This document shows positions 33,901 through 44,650 of a stretch of DNA of 64,000 nt, one piece after another (the first letter of the stretch is position 1; every line of letters starts with the position of its first letter). The position numbers and the translations under genes are program-made. The DNA is from Miscanthus floridulus (taxonomy: Eukaryota; Streptophyta; Magnoliopsida; Poales; Poaceae), in NCBI RefSeq assembly GCF_019320115.1, contig NC_089589.1, positions 21,848,580 to 21,912,579 on the forward strand, written 5' to 3'. Under the pieces are notes generated by a model. That model was not told the DNA's origin, made no database searches, and was given only the letters and a program-made list of their open reading frames with translations.

Positions 33901-34569
33901 TATGTTCTTTTTTTGTTAAGATTATTCGATAATTAGGATTCTGAGATTGCAGCAACCATTTCGTCTTCATTTGTGTCAATCGTGCCAAAAATCTGATCGA
34001 GGTGAGGGACTCGAAGAAAAAACCATTTCATCATCTGGATGCATTGGTGGCAGTGTTGAATTAGTAAGCGATCCTAATAACATATTATTTTCTAATCACA
34101 CATACCGCTTTCTAATGTTTTTCCCTTTAATGTTCCTCAGTGTCCGAAGAAGACATATCGGTGGGACACAGGTCTCATTCAAGATTATCAAAATGGAGGG
34201 AAAGTACCTATCACAGCCGACGGGAAACAATGAATGCTAGTTTTATGTAATGAGGGCAATGCTTTGCTACATCGGCGGGAAATCAGAAGAAGCCGATAAG
34301 TTGGTGTGTATAATCCCCATTTCATTTATGTCTGTTAATAATTCAACAAAATGATTTACTGTTCCTCTTTGGATATCATCTTTTTTGAACAACATCGCAA
34401 GAAATATAACCACCAAAGGCGGTTAGACATGGAGATCGTCGCACTGCAATCGGAGCTCGCAAAATTCATCTTCGCCGAGGTATTGGAAAAAGATGGAGTA
34501 TTTTCCATTGCACAATTTGTGAAGTACAAGGACCAGTATGGCCCAGAGCAGCTCGCCAGATTATTGTAA
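30934..34569 (+). pseudogene. Second CACTA gene: Transposase_24, DUF8039 and Ulp1-like C48 peptidase domains
   Basis: The first exon (30934-31161) joins over a GT-AG intron (31162-31242) to an exon with a Transposase_24 (Ptta/En/Spm) region: WYITEFDEF ... FKEYRLSEEYLALSRKNKEN (31330-31775). A coiled coil with R/E/A repeats follows (32160-32290), then DUF8039 (about 32395-32690, GQAWPAGDGIINGRPIPQGY), a proline/serine-rich linker (32740-33000), and a C48-type region: HFVFICVN (His) and EVRDSKKKP (Asp) at 33958-34020, YQNGG (Gln) about 34190, and NNEC (Cys) at 34228-34237 directly before a TAG. Stops at 31777, 31888, 32347, 32461, 33123, 33526 and 34238. In grasses CACTA second genes of this type bind the ends or act as SUMO-type proteases; the role here is inferred. 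Confidence 0.75.
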
Positions 34570-35399
34570 GAAGTCCGAGAAGCATTGCACAATCTGTGAA
34601 GTCCGAGAACATTTCTTTTTTATTTTGAGGGATCGAGATCTGGATAAGAACATTAAATGTAACTGTAACATTTGTGATGTTTAATATTGATGGACCAGTC
34701 GTCTATGTAGCGTATATAAAGCGAAACCCGAGTCCATAAAAAAATATAAATTAAAATCAATTATAAAACAATAAAATGCGAATGGGCCATCACTGCCGGT
34801 TAGCAACGAACCGGCAGTGTTGTCGTAACCATCACTGCTGGTTATCAACAAATCGACAGTGTTGTCTTGCTCAACACTGCCGGCTTGAGCCATGAACCGA
34901 CAGTGTTGGCTCACTACTGGAAACCGACGATTTGCCGAGTGTCGGAGGCTTTGCCGAGTGTATTTTATCGGGCACTCGGCAAAGACCGTGTTTGCCGAGT
35001 GCCAGAAAAATACACTCTGCAAACAAAAACACACGGCAAAATATGTCTTTGCCGAGTGCTATTTTTTGGCACACGGCAAAATACATCTTTGCCGAGTGTT
35101 TTTTTCTGGCACTCGGCAAAGAGGCTTTTTGCCGTGTGCATTTTTTTTGCCCTCGGCAAATCAGTTTTTCGAAGCAATTTTTGAGGCCCTAAATGAATTC
35201 AAATGAAAAACTTTTCAACTACAAAGTTGTATAACTTCTCAAGATCTACAAAGTTTATTTTGGTTATTTCTTCATTTGACAAAGCGATAATAACGTTGTT
35301 CATAAAATCTACATCTCTCATATTAGTTTCATGAAAGTAGAAGACAGATATATAAGATTTGTGAACAATATAACTACCACTATGTCGGATGAACAAATA

Positions 35400-35770
35400 A
35401 CCAAAATAAACTTTGTAGATCTTGATAAGTTATGAAATTTTGTAGTTGGCAACATTTTGATTTGAAATCATCTTGTCATGCAAAAACGACGTTTGAATTT
35501 GAAAATTTTAAAATTTGAATTTTTCAAAAGACCTCGGATGGAAAAACTTCCTAAATGAAAATTGTAGATCTGCAAAAGTTATGAAACTATGTAGTTGACA
35601 ACTTTTTGATTTGAAATCATCTTATCATGCAAAACTACGTTTGAATCTCTCAAATTTAAAATTCAAAATTTTCAAACGACCTCGGATGGAAAAACTTCCT
35701 AAATGAAAATTGTAGATCTCAAAAAGTTATGAAACTTTGTAGTTGACCACTTTTTGATTTGAATTCATTT
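35400..35770 (+). repeat. 149-bp tandem repeat, block A
   Basis: Units share GTAGATCT, AAAAGTTATGAAA, GTAGTTG and TTTTTGATTTGAAATCAT; the last motif falls at 35454, 35603 and 35751 (periods 149 and 148). Confidence 0.8.
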
Positions 35771-36164
35771 AGGGCCTCAAACAAGCAATTTACTCTCAGT
35801 TTGCCGAGTGCCTTTTTGTCTGGCACTCGGCAAAGCCGTATTTTGCCGAGTGCCTATGTTTTGGCACTCGGCAAAGAGGTATTTTGCCGTGTGCTTTTTT
35901 TTGGCCCTCGGCAAATCAGTTTTTCGAAGCAATTTTTGAGGCCCTAAATGAATTCAAATGAAAAACTTTTCAACTACAAAGTTGTATAACTTCTCAAGAT
36001 CTACAAAGTTTATTTTGGTCATTTCTTCATTTGACAAAGCGATAATAACGTTGTTCATAAAATATACATCTTTCATATCTCTTATATTAGTTTCATGAAA
36101 GTAGAAGAGAGATATATATGATTTGTGAACAATGTTACTACCACTATGTCGGATGAACAAATGA

Positions 36165-36680
36165 CCAAAATAAACTTTGTAGATCTTGAGAAGTTATGAA
36201 ATTTTGTAGTTGGCAACATTTTGATTTGAAATCATTTTGTCATGCAAAAACGACGTTTGAATTTGAAAATTTTAAAATTTGAATTTTTCAAAAGACCTCG
36301 GATGGAAAAACTTCCTAAATAAAAACTGTAGATCTCCAAAAGTTATGAAACATTGTAGTTGGCAACTTTTTGATTTGAAAATATCTTGTTATGCAAAACT
36401 GTGTTTGAATTTCAAAATTTTAAAATTCAAATTTTATAAATGACCTCGGATGGAAAAACAACCAAAATAAACTCTGTAGATCTCGAAAAGTTATGAAACA
36501 TTGTAGTTGGCAACTTTTTGATTTGAAAACATCTTGTCATGCAAAATTGCGTTTGAATTTCCAAATTTCAAAATTCAAATTTTGTAAACGACCTCGAATG
36601 GAAAAACTTCCTAAACTAAAAGTGTAGATCTCGAAAAGTTATGAAACTTTGTAGTTCACAACTTTTTTATTTGAATTCGT
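36165..36680 (+). repeat. 149-bp tandem repeat, block B
   Basis: Same unit as block A, with the phase motif at 36218, 36367, 36515 and 36664. Blocks A and B are joined by the ~755-bp duplication inside the nested CACTA. Confidence 0.8.
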
Positions 36681-36757
36681 TTAGGGCCTCAAACAAACAA
36701 TTTACACTCGGTTTAGTATAATATATTGGGAACTAAAACGGAATCCAGACATAAGTG

Positions 36758-36830
36758 ATAGTGTGGTGTAGTGGTAGAGGAGGTTTGTGCGTAGCAGGAG
36801 GTCTCGGGTTCGAATCCCGTCGGCCGCGTA
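36758..36830 (+). other. tRNA-like module 4 (A box and perfect B box)
   Basis: Plus strand: TGGTGTAGTGG (36764-36774) and GGTTCGAATCC (36807-36817, eleven of eleven), start spacing 43 nt; the T-arm CGGG/CCCG pairs. No acceptor stem is formed with the sequence upstream, so it is tRNA-derived rather than a tRNA gene. Confidence 0.7.
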
Positions 36831-37489
36831 GCCGTGAAATTTACGCGAAAAAAGCCAGAGATGGATGGGCGCTGACCGGTGGGGACCTCCATCAATTAAA
36901 AAAAATTCCATTTTTTTTGGGTAAAAATTCCCATTTTTTTCGGGTTTTTTTTCAGTTCCAACTTTGCCGAGTGTCCGCCCTTTGCCGAGTGTTCGGCACT
37001 CAGCAAAGTCTTTGCCGAGTGCCCGACAAAAAACACTCGGCAAAGACGTCTTTGCCGAGTCAATTTTTGCCGAGTGTGATTCGCCGAGTGTTACACTCGG
37101 TGAACAATTCGCCGAGTGTTTTTTGCCTTTTGCCGAGTGTTTGGGACACTCGTCAAACTCAAGGAGTCCGGTAGTGGCTTGCTCAACACTGCCGGCTTGA
37201 GCCATGAACCGATAGTGTATGCTTGCTCAACACTGTTGGCTTGAGCCAAGAACCGACACTCTTGAAGCAACCATCACTGTCGGTTGGGACTACAAACCGG
37301 CAGTGTTGTTCAACTAGACACTGTCAGATGGAGCCATGAACGGACACTGTTGCTTGTAGATCAGTGTCGATTTTTAAGAACCGACAGTGATGTCAACCCC
37401 CCATCACTGCCAGTATGCCACTGTCGGTTCAAAATCCGGCAGTGAAGGGGGTTTTTAAACCGACAGTGATGTCCAGATCTGTGGTAGTG

Positions 37490-38298
37490 TATATATGGCA
37501 AGGAAATTAATAAAGGTGCGGATGGCTTGTTAACCACGGACATTCTGCTCTCCAAGCCCAGCAAGACTAAGCTTGTATGCTGCACCTGCACACGATGATG
37601 GTTCTGACTTTTGCTCGCATGCGGGTGATAGATGGCTTGGAAATCTAGACGCAGCAGCAAGGCAGCCCAGCAAGAGATCGAAGCCGCGTGCTAGTGCAGG
37701 CACAGGGAGATGACGGGGCGGTTGGCAAATAAAAAGCTATGGATACTGACGATGCTTCAATGACAACACGTAAAAGCGTTCAGGTGAGGGGAGCATGCAG
37801 AAGATATAACCGGTGACGGAGAAGAGCAGAGCGGCTCCAGGTGCATTGGTTCATTTAATTTCCACATCCGATGATGATCTAGGCCTCCAGGATCGGCTTC
37901 GACGGCGCTCGGCTCGGCGTGCTTGCGGGGCTGTTGTCCTGGCGCCAGACAGGAAGCGGCATGCCAGGGCCTAGGAACACGCTAAGATGAATTCGTGGTC
38001 GACGGTGCTGACATTGCCTAGGGCACGAGGATGACACCATTGAGATGCAAAACTAGACGATTAGAGAATGAGCAAGAATCCAACAGTGTGCTCACCTTCG
38101 GCTATGGACGACCCATGGTGATGAATTAGCAAACGAAGAAGAAATTAAGTAGCAACATAGGCTTGCGCCGTGGTCAGCCGTCGTCAACACGGCAAGGAAG
38201 GGAAAAACATTATTTAATGCTTTAGAATTCCCAAACCAGGGGCTCTCCATACAGTAGTTTTGGTTAGTTTTGGTGTGCTAAGGGGTTGGTACAAATAA
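37490..38298. other. Right flank of the 16-kb CACTA, no gene recognised
   Basis: No ORF with recognisable product. The last part (about 38225-38298) appears to continue, on the minus strand, the LTR-like sequence at 40030-40669, because the MULE duplication TACAAATAA (38290-38298 and 40030-40038) rejoins them. The left limit of that LTR is not clear. Confidence 0.4.
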
Positions 38299-40029
38299 GG
38301 GGCTCTTGCGTTTGTACCCTTGTTTTGTATCGAAATTGTGATTTTGCCCTTATTTTTTTGACTTTGTGAATTTACCCCTACTGTGCCATTCACGAAGCAC
38401 CGGTTTGCCCCTGCTCCGTCATCCACCCCTAACGGTGTTAAACTTTGTACAAAAGACATGAATGCTCATGCGATTTTGCCCCTTGTTTTTATGACTAATT
38501 GTGATTTTACCCCTGTCCGGCGAATGAAGCGAGGCCGGAGGACGGGCGGGGCAGCACAGCTAGCCGACCGGCCGACCGAGCCCACGGGGCGGTGAGCTCA
38601 TCGGCGCAGCGCAGCAGAGCCAGGCACAGTAGCCGGTAGGCGGCACCACGGCGTGGGGCGCGTCGGATCAGATCGATCAGCGAGCGCTAGCGTCGCCCAG
38701 CAGCCAGCGTTCCAGCAGAGCAGGAGCCTGCACCAGCCGTCCAGCCCACAGCGCGACAGGGCGGGGTGGGCGTGGCGGCGTGGCGACGCGTGACGCGCGG
38801 CCCCTGGCTTTTGGCCGGTTCCGGGGCAAGATGGGCAGGCGCGGCCAGGCCGGCCGGCCGGCAGCGCGTCCGTCCGTCCGTCCACCGGTTGTCGTCGTCG
38901 TACGCGCCGCGCCGCGCCACACTGCCGCTGCAGAAACTCGCTCGGGGCCCCCCGGCCGCATGTCTCTGTCACTGGCTCGCCGCACGTCGCGGAGCCGGGC
39001 GGGCGGGCATGAGTCACGACGGGCACGGGCAGGCGCAGGCCTATGGATGGGTGATTAACGGCGGGGACCTCCTGAACCGCAGCGACGACGTGCTGCTGCC
39101 ATTGCGATAATAATGCGGCAAGCCTGGGCCAGCCCCGTCGCCATGCGTGCATGGTCCAGGAAGCCTACCTCTCGCGGTCGGTCGATCCGTCACCTCGGAG
39201 GAGGCCCCCCCTCTCTCGCTCGCTGTCGCGCGCTCGGGATCTCGCGACGGCGCGCTAGCTGGTCCAGGCCGGGCTTTGTCGTTGCCTGCCGGTGCCGACT
39301 GCCGCCGCTGCGCTGCGCTGGTGGCCCGGCCGGCATGTGTAGGTCCGTACGGGGGGAACGCGGCCGGCCGTGGCCCACTCTAGCTCTGTCGTTCTACGTC
39401 GCGCCCGGCCGGCGCCTCGGTAGCTACTAGGAGTACTACTACCGGCCGGCGCTACTGTTGTCAAGTGCACCACGTACGTACTGCGAGCTGCTGGCAATGG
39501 CGTCCGTGCGTCATACATACCGGTAAGGAATCGATCTGCCTTCAACGGTTCCCCGGCTCTCCGGCCACAGGTACGCGTGCCGTGCCCCAGCTCGGCGGCC
39601 CCCCTCGCGCTGCTGCCTGCTTGCTCGCTGCCCGTTGCTGACAGCGTGCTCATGCACGACCTCATCGGCGCCGTACACCAACCCCACAAGTCCTGCTGCC
39701 ACTGCCCACTGGAGGTAAAAACAGCGTCGCAGTCACTGCGCAGCCACTTGCCATACTACTGACGGCCGGCCCCCCTTTTTGGATTTTCCAACACTGGAAT
39801 ATCTACAGGAAATGAAGATAAGATGAGGGGCAACATGGTCTTTTTGCCTCTGTTTGCAGGGATTTTGATTTTTTTTAATTCATTTATTCCATGTCCATCT
39901 AACAGACATCCAAACCAGGGGCAAACGGAGAGTTCGTTTTAAAATAACAGGGGCAAAATCACAAAGTTAAAAAAACAAGGGCAAAATCACAATTGGACTG
40001 CTGGACAGGGGCAAGAACACCATTTTTCC
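38299..40029. mobile_element. MULE (Mutator-like), non-autonomous, GC-rich cargo (possible Pack-MULE)
   Basis: Long imperfect TIRs: left (38299-38520) has TGTGATTTTGCCCTT, TTGACTTTGTGA and TACCCCT; right (39830-40029) is its inverse (AAGGGCAAAATCACA, TCACAAAGTTAA, AGGGGCAAAATC). Flanks carry a perfect 9-bp duplication TACAAATAA (38290-38298 and 40030-40038), as expected for MULEs. The inside (38540-39770) is very GC-rich and unlike its surroundings, as when a host gene fragment has been captured, but I recognise no protein in it; the long frames at 38598-39152 and 39255-39689 are open because of composition. No transposase. Confidence 0.85.
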
Positions 40030-40669
40030 TACAAATAAATATAGGGAGGAAAACTCCCCACCTTCACATCAACTAGCAATATGGTACAAATTGATGTTGC
40101 ACCATCCACCTCCACTAATAGGCCTAAATTATCATTTAAGCCCGTTAGTAAATAAAGGCATGGGCCTTTGAGAGTCGGTGGAAAATTGGGCTCGGATTTT
40201 CCAATTTTGAAATTAATTAATATCAAGAAATAAAAATAATTCTAGAAAGTCTAGAATTACCTTTTATATCACGAAAAATGCTCCAAAGCTTAGAAAAATC
40301 ACTGAAAAAAATCCTGGAGATAAATTGAAAGATGAGGTACTCAGACAAAATATTTGGAGCTCAATAAAAGATTGTTGGGAACTTGGAACATAAAGATTAA
40401 GGTCAAGGAGGTAGGAATTAAATTCCAGAAAGAATCTGGAAAATTTCTAGAGATAGATATTCATCTCCTAAACGTATTTTTAAAGAGAATATTTTGCACA
40501 TATAAACACAAGGTGCAACCGGCACGAATGCAACAAACTTGTTTCTACCTTAAGATAAATTTTAATTTTAATAAAAATTTATTATTTTCACATGTTTTCA
40601 GGAGCACAGAAATAAAAAATTATATCATTTTAGCTCTATTTCAAAAGAAGCAAATTTTAGGGTGTTACA
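40030..40669 (-). repeat. Gypsy LTR fragment, minus strand, U3 with TATA
   Basis: Read on the minus strand it begins TGTAACACCCTAAAATTTG at 40669, the same start as the solo LTR at 41837, and reaches a TATA-like CTATATTTA at 40045-40037. The MULE entered exactly there. The rest presumably continues left of 38290; the far end was not found. The right flank TGTAG (40670-40674) would be the target duplication. Confidence 0.6.
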
Positions 40670-41150
40670 TGTAGTTAAAAACTTTTTAATTTGAATTCAT
40701 TTTATCAAGAAAAACTACGTTTGAATTCCTTAAATTTGAAATTTGGATTTCTCAAACGACCACAGATGGAGAAACAACCAAAATGAAAGTTGTAGATCCC
40801 AAAAAGTTATACAATTTTGTAGTTGATAACTTTTTGATTTGAAATCATACTGTCAAAGAAAACTATATTTGAATTTCCAAAAAATTGAATTTTGAATTTT
40901 TTATAGGACCTCAAATGGACAAACAGCAAAAACAAAAGTTGGAGATATCAAAAAGTTATGAATCTTTATAGATGACAACTTTTTGATTTGAAATCATCTT
41001 ATCAAGGAAAACTACGTTTCAATTTCTTAAATTTGAAATTCAAATTTTGTAAACGACCTCGGATGAAGAAACTACAAAAATGAAAGTTGTAGATCTCAAA
41101 AAGTTATACAACTCTATAGTTGATAACTTTTTCATTTGAATTCGCTTAGG
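40670..41150 (+). repeat. 149-bp tandem repeat, block C
   Basis: Phase motif TTTTTGATTTGAAATCAT or variants at 40683, 40831, 40980 and 41128 (148, 149, 148). Same unit as in the CACTA 5 kb to the left, though the subterminal motifs of the two elements differ. Confidence 0.8.
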
Positions 41151-41274
41151 GCCTCAAACAATCAATATAAACTTAGATACAATAATATGTAGGGAACCAA
41201 AATCCAATATAGACAAAGTGAGAGTGAGGTACAGTGGTAGAGGAGGGTATGCACGAGGGGGAGCCCGCTTCATG

Positions 41275-41342
41275 GCCACTTGGGGATCAAACCTGCAACC
41301 TCATGCTTCACGTGTTAATTCACTAACCACTCCACCACAAAG
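41275..41342 (-). other. tRNA-like module 5 (A box and B box)
   Basis: Minus strand: TGGTGGAGTGG (41337-41327) and GGTTTGATCCC (41293-41283), start spacing 44 nt. About 55 bp away on the plus strand AGGTACAGTGGTAGAGGAGG (41227-41246) is a second A-box-like sequence, also present in module 4, so two tRNA-like pieces may face each other. Confidence 0.6.
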
Positions 41343-41836
41343 ACTCATAAAACATATTCATTCTCCTTATATCATCTTTATCCGGTTTTGAAAATAGTAT
41401 CCGGGACCCTAAACGAATTCATTGAAAAGTTTTCAACTGCAAAGTTGTAGATATTATCGAGGTCTACAACTTTAGTTTTGGTCGTTTCTCCATCAGAGAT
41501 CGCTTGAAAATTTTGAATTTCTTTCAAATGTAAAAAATTCAAACGTAATTTTCCTTGGATATGTGATTTCAAATGAAAAATTTATCATCCACAAACTTTT
41601 ATACCTCCATTGAAATCAACAACATTGGTTTGGGTCATTTGTTCATCCGAGGTCATTTGATTTTTTTTTTAATTTTACTATGTAGCTCCTATTTTTAGAG
41701 GTGGCTATATATTCAGGTGCCTCTAAAAATACATTTTAGAGGCGTCCGGCAATAGAGACACCTCTAAAAATATGGGCATTTGTAGAGGCACATGAAAATA
41801 GCAGCCGCCTCTATAAATGCATTTCTAGAGGAGGCT

Positions 41837-44575
41837 TGTAACACCCTAAAATTTGTATGGTTTTAAAATAGGAGAAAATAATTTAAATATGCATTTTGTG
41901 AGCAGTGAAATTTAGAAACATAATAACTTTGTTAAAATTAAAATCAAATATAGGTCTACATACATGTCTATGCATTCATGCTGCTGCATATTATTTTTGT
42001 ATTGTGTGGTTTGAAATCAAATTTCAAATTGATTTGAATTTGTATTCAAAATTTGTTTGGAAAATTAGTTTAGAAAATAGAAAAGGATTTTATTCTTACC
42101 TTCTAGGATTTTGGCCTGTCGCAGCCAAGCCCGACCTGCCTTCCAGTGTGGCCTCCGCTCTCTCCCACAGTGGCCCAACAGGCGGCCCAGTTCCTTGCCG
42201 CGCCGCCCGCGCCCTCCCGCCGTGTCTCGCTGACAACCCGGGCCCACATGTCAGCTGCGTTGTCTTCTTCCTCCGCGCGTGTCTAGCACAGACACTACCA
42301 TCACTGCCGTGTCTGCCTCCTCTACGCCGCGTCTTGGCGTGAACCGCACACCGAAGCCGCCCCCTTAAATAGCGCCCCAGGAGTGTGCTGCCTCCACCCA
42401 ACTCTAAAGCCCCAGCGCCGCCCTCGCTCGAGCTGCAGCGAAGCTGTAGCCCTAGCGCCACCGCCGCCGTCGAGTTGAGCAGCCACCACATGTCGTCGGT
42501 CCATCCCCGTCCTTGTTTTCGGTCTTGGTGAGTTCGACTTGATCTCCTCTCTCTTCCCGTGCCCTCGTTTTGCTCTGTGATGGTCCGTAGGCCCTAAACC
42601 GCAAATGCTGATGAGCTCTTCGTCGCCGTCCATGGAGATCTGCCATGCCCGGTCCTGTTCCAGTTGCCGCTTTCGCTCTCTTCCCCTCCGATCTGATCTG
42701 CGCCATCTGATCTTGATCCAACGGTCTAGATCTTAAGATACCCCTTTGAGTGTCGTTTTGCAAAAAGGCCCTTACAATTGCTTTGATCTCAACCCGTCGT
42801 CCCTGCATTTATTCTAAAGAGCCCCTGTCTTTTCTTTAAATTGCATCCACAGTCCCTGGCTCGGTTTAAAATCTGATTTTATTTATTTAAATTTGAAAAT
42901 TAAGTTTCATCTATTTACATAATTGTCACTACCTTCTGTAAGCCATAAAATCTTCGTCTTAACTCTGATTTGATCCGTTCAAGTTGAGTTAGGTTCGTAA
43001 TTAAGTAATCTACATGTTCATATTACTGTTAAGTATGTTTTCAACTTTTGAAATTTGAGGTTAGATTTAATCTATTATTTTAATAAAGAAAATCTTGTTT
43101 AATTCATAACTTCCTTGTTTTAGTTTCGATTTTTATGATCTTCGCATATGTGTGTTCATAGCGAGACATAGATTCGTTTTATAAACTTTTCATCTTGATT
43201 TTATGCTTATTGATGTACTGTTCTAATCTATAGCTTTTGTTTGCTATGCATGATTGCTTCTGGATGCTTGTATGTTGCTGTGATTATCTAGTATAGACGG
43301 TGAGCAATTCGTGGATGATCAAGAGTACTACTTTGACGAGCAGGATCAGCAGGAGCACTTTGTTCAAGGCAAGTATAGCATGGGATTATCCTTGTTCTCT
43401 ATCAACTTTAATACATTTAATTCATGTTGGATGTGTCACCATGATAGGGATTCCCTAGAATTGAACTTATACCTTGTCTCCTATATGATATGCATTGGGT
43501 AGCATTGCTAGTGCTCAATTAAACCATGATCTTGTAACTTGACTAATGGTTAAAACATGACATTTTAGCAACCTGGAAATAGGGGGTTAGAGTATTTAGC
43601 TACTTTCTAAATGCTTCAGATTCCTCTCCCTAAGGACTTATCTATAAGTGATCATCCGGGACTTACAGTACAGCTGTGAGGGCTAAATGGCTCTGGCTTT
43701 AGCTCAGTATGAGAAACTTTTCTAACTTGTTAGATGTTACCTTTATTGGCGTAAGAATGGCTTGACGAATCGGGTATAGTGCGGCCTCTGTCCCCTTGAG
43801 TATAGGCTGTGCGTCATTGTACCATCGGGAAGGGGGGCTCTACATCTGTTTGCCGAGTGAATCTAATAGCCCTAACTTGTTAGACGAACGTTTGAAAGGC
43901 TTCATAGTGACCCCTGCCTGCTCACCTTTAAAGTGTTTGGGGAGTAATTAACCCGGGCATATGGGTATCATGACTCACAGTGAAAGTGTACAACCTCTGC
44001 AGAGTGTAAAACTGGTATATCAGCCGTGCTCACGGTCACGAGCGGCCTTGGAACATTTACGGAATAGATGATCACTAAGAATTATCCATTTGTGCTATTC
44101 ATTACTCATGTTTACATTGATCATGTGTTTTACTTTGGGATTGAAACAACTTGTTGCTACTCTTATGCTAAAATTATGGCAATTAAAAGCTGAATGCTGT
44201 TAAACATGTGTCAAGCCTTTTGAGCCTCATGAACCCCATGTTACACTTGTTGGGTACGAGACGTACTTACGCTTGTTTATTTTCATTATTTGGATAAAAA
44301 TCCCGGATGGGTAATAGATGACTATGGTAATGACGACTTTCCTGAGGATTACTAGACTTGTGGTCAACCAGTTAACATCCTTATGATATGGAGCTTCCGC
44401 GAGAGATTTTTTTTATACTTCCGCTATATTTATGTGAAGACTATGTCTTATTATTCGTGATGTAATAAACATTTGTGATGATACTATTTATAATTTGTCG
44501 TCTTATGTGTGTGACTGATCTCTGGGAGCACATAAGATTTTGCATCCCATTTTATCTTTAAAATCGGGTGTGACA
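41837..44575 (+). repeat. Solo LTR (2739 bp) of the same gypsy family as 6464-9415
   Basis: Begins TGTAACACCC and ends GGGTGTGACA, flanked by the 5-bp duplication AGGCT (41832-41836 and 44576-44580). No internal element region is present, so it is a solo LTR left by LTR-LTR recombination. It has an AT-rich U3, TTAAATAGCG (42364-42373), a GC-rich leader (42120-42720) and the conserved blocks listed for the other copy. The open frames at 42096-42491 and 42322-42633 are composition effects. Confidence 0.92.
42364..42373 (+). promoter_or_regulatory. TATA-like promoter core of the solo LTR
   Basis: TTAAATAGCG in a C-rich context, conserved with CATAAATAGCG in the other copy of the family (6679-6689). 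Confidence 0.45.
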
Positions 44576-44650
44576 AGGCTTGGTTCGGACCGATTTATAC
44601 AGATGGTTGTAGATTGAGCCACCTCTATCTAAAGAAAAAGCTTCCATTGC

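Larger units (their letters stand above)
34912..37176 (+). mobile_element. Nested non-autonomous CACTA with TTTGCCGAGTG subterminal repeats
   Basis: It starts CACTACTGGAAACCGACG and ends with the inverse of CACTACCGGACTCCTTGAG; both sides carry GCT (34909-34911 and 37177-37179). Subterminal arrays of TTTGCCGAGTG/CACTCGGCAAA lie at 34930-35165, 35795-35915 and 36960-37150. There is no transposase. The inside is built of a 149-bp tandem repeat, a ~755-bp duplication (35165 versus 35920) and a tRNA-like module. It is inserted in the 3' subterminal repeats of the 16-kb CACTA. Confidence 0.9.
21283..37489 (+). mobile_element. CACTA (En/Spm) transposon, 16.2 kb, with two main genes and a nested CACTA
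   Basis: The left end CACTATGCTAGATTTG and the inverted right end CACTACCACAGATCTGG share CACTA, AGAT and, at positions 18-25, ACATCACT, giving TIRs of about 28 bp. Both ends are flanked by TAT (21280-21282 and 37490-37492), the 3-bp duplication expected for CACTA. Subterminal ACTGCCGGTT/AACCGGCAGT repeats occur at 21304-21555, internally at 28366-29095, and at 34780-34911 plus 37177-37485. Genes are a TNP2 transposase (22239-25526), a small RNase-H1-N-like gene (30415-30764) and a Transposase_24/C48 gene (30934-34569). A 2265-bp CACTA is nested at 34912-37176. Stops in both large genes suggest it needs a helper. Confidence 0.9.
40670..44650. mobile_element. CACTA remnant with CCTCTAAAAAT subterminal repeats, split by a solo LTR
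   Basis: 40670-41150 carries the 149-bp repeat, 41275-41342 a tRNA-like module, and 41660-41836 direct and inverted copies of GCCTCTAAAAAT, with one further GCCACCTCTATC at about 44618 after the solo LTR (41837-44575). This is the architecture of the nested CACTA at 34912-37176 with different subterminal motifs. I could not find CACTA/TAGTG termini, so the boundaries are approximate; the left end is cut by the LTR ending at 40669. Confidence 0.55.

Noticed and set aside
35192..35400. Short minus-strand ORF repeated at 35954-36160
   Set aside because: Both copies sit in the 755-bp duplication of a non-autonomous CACTA; repetition is explained by the duplication, not by coding constraint.
36764..36817. 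Functional tRNA gene
   Set aside because: A box, B box and T arm are good but no acceptor stem forms and there is no terminator T-run at the right place; it lies inside a CACTA.
38598..39152. 184-codon minus ORF in the MULE
   Set aside because: Overlaps several other open frames in a very GC-rich block; no recognisable domain, so composition is the simpler explanation.
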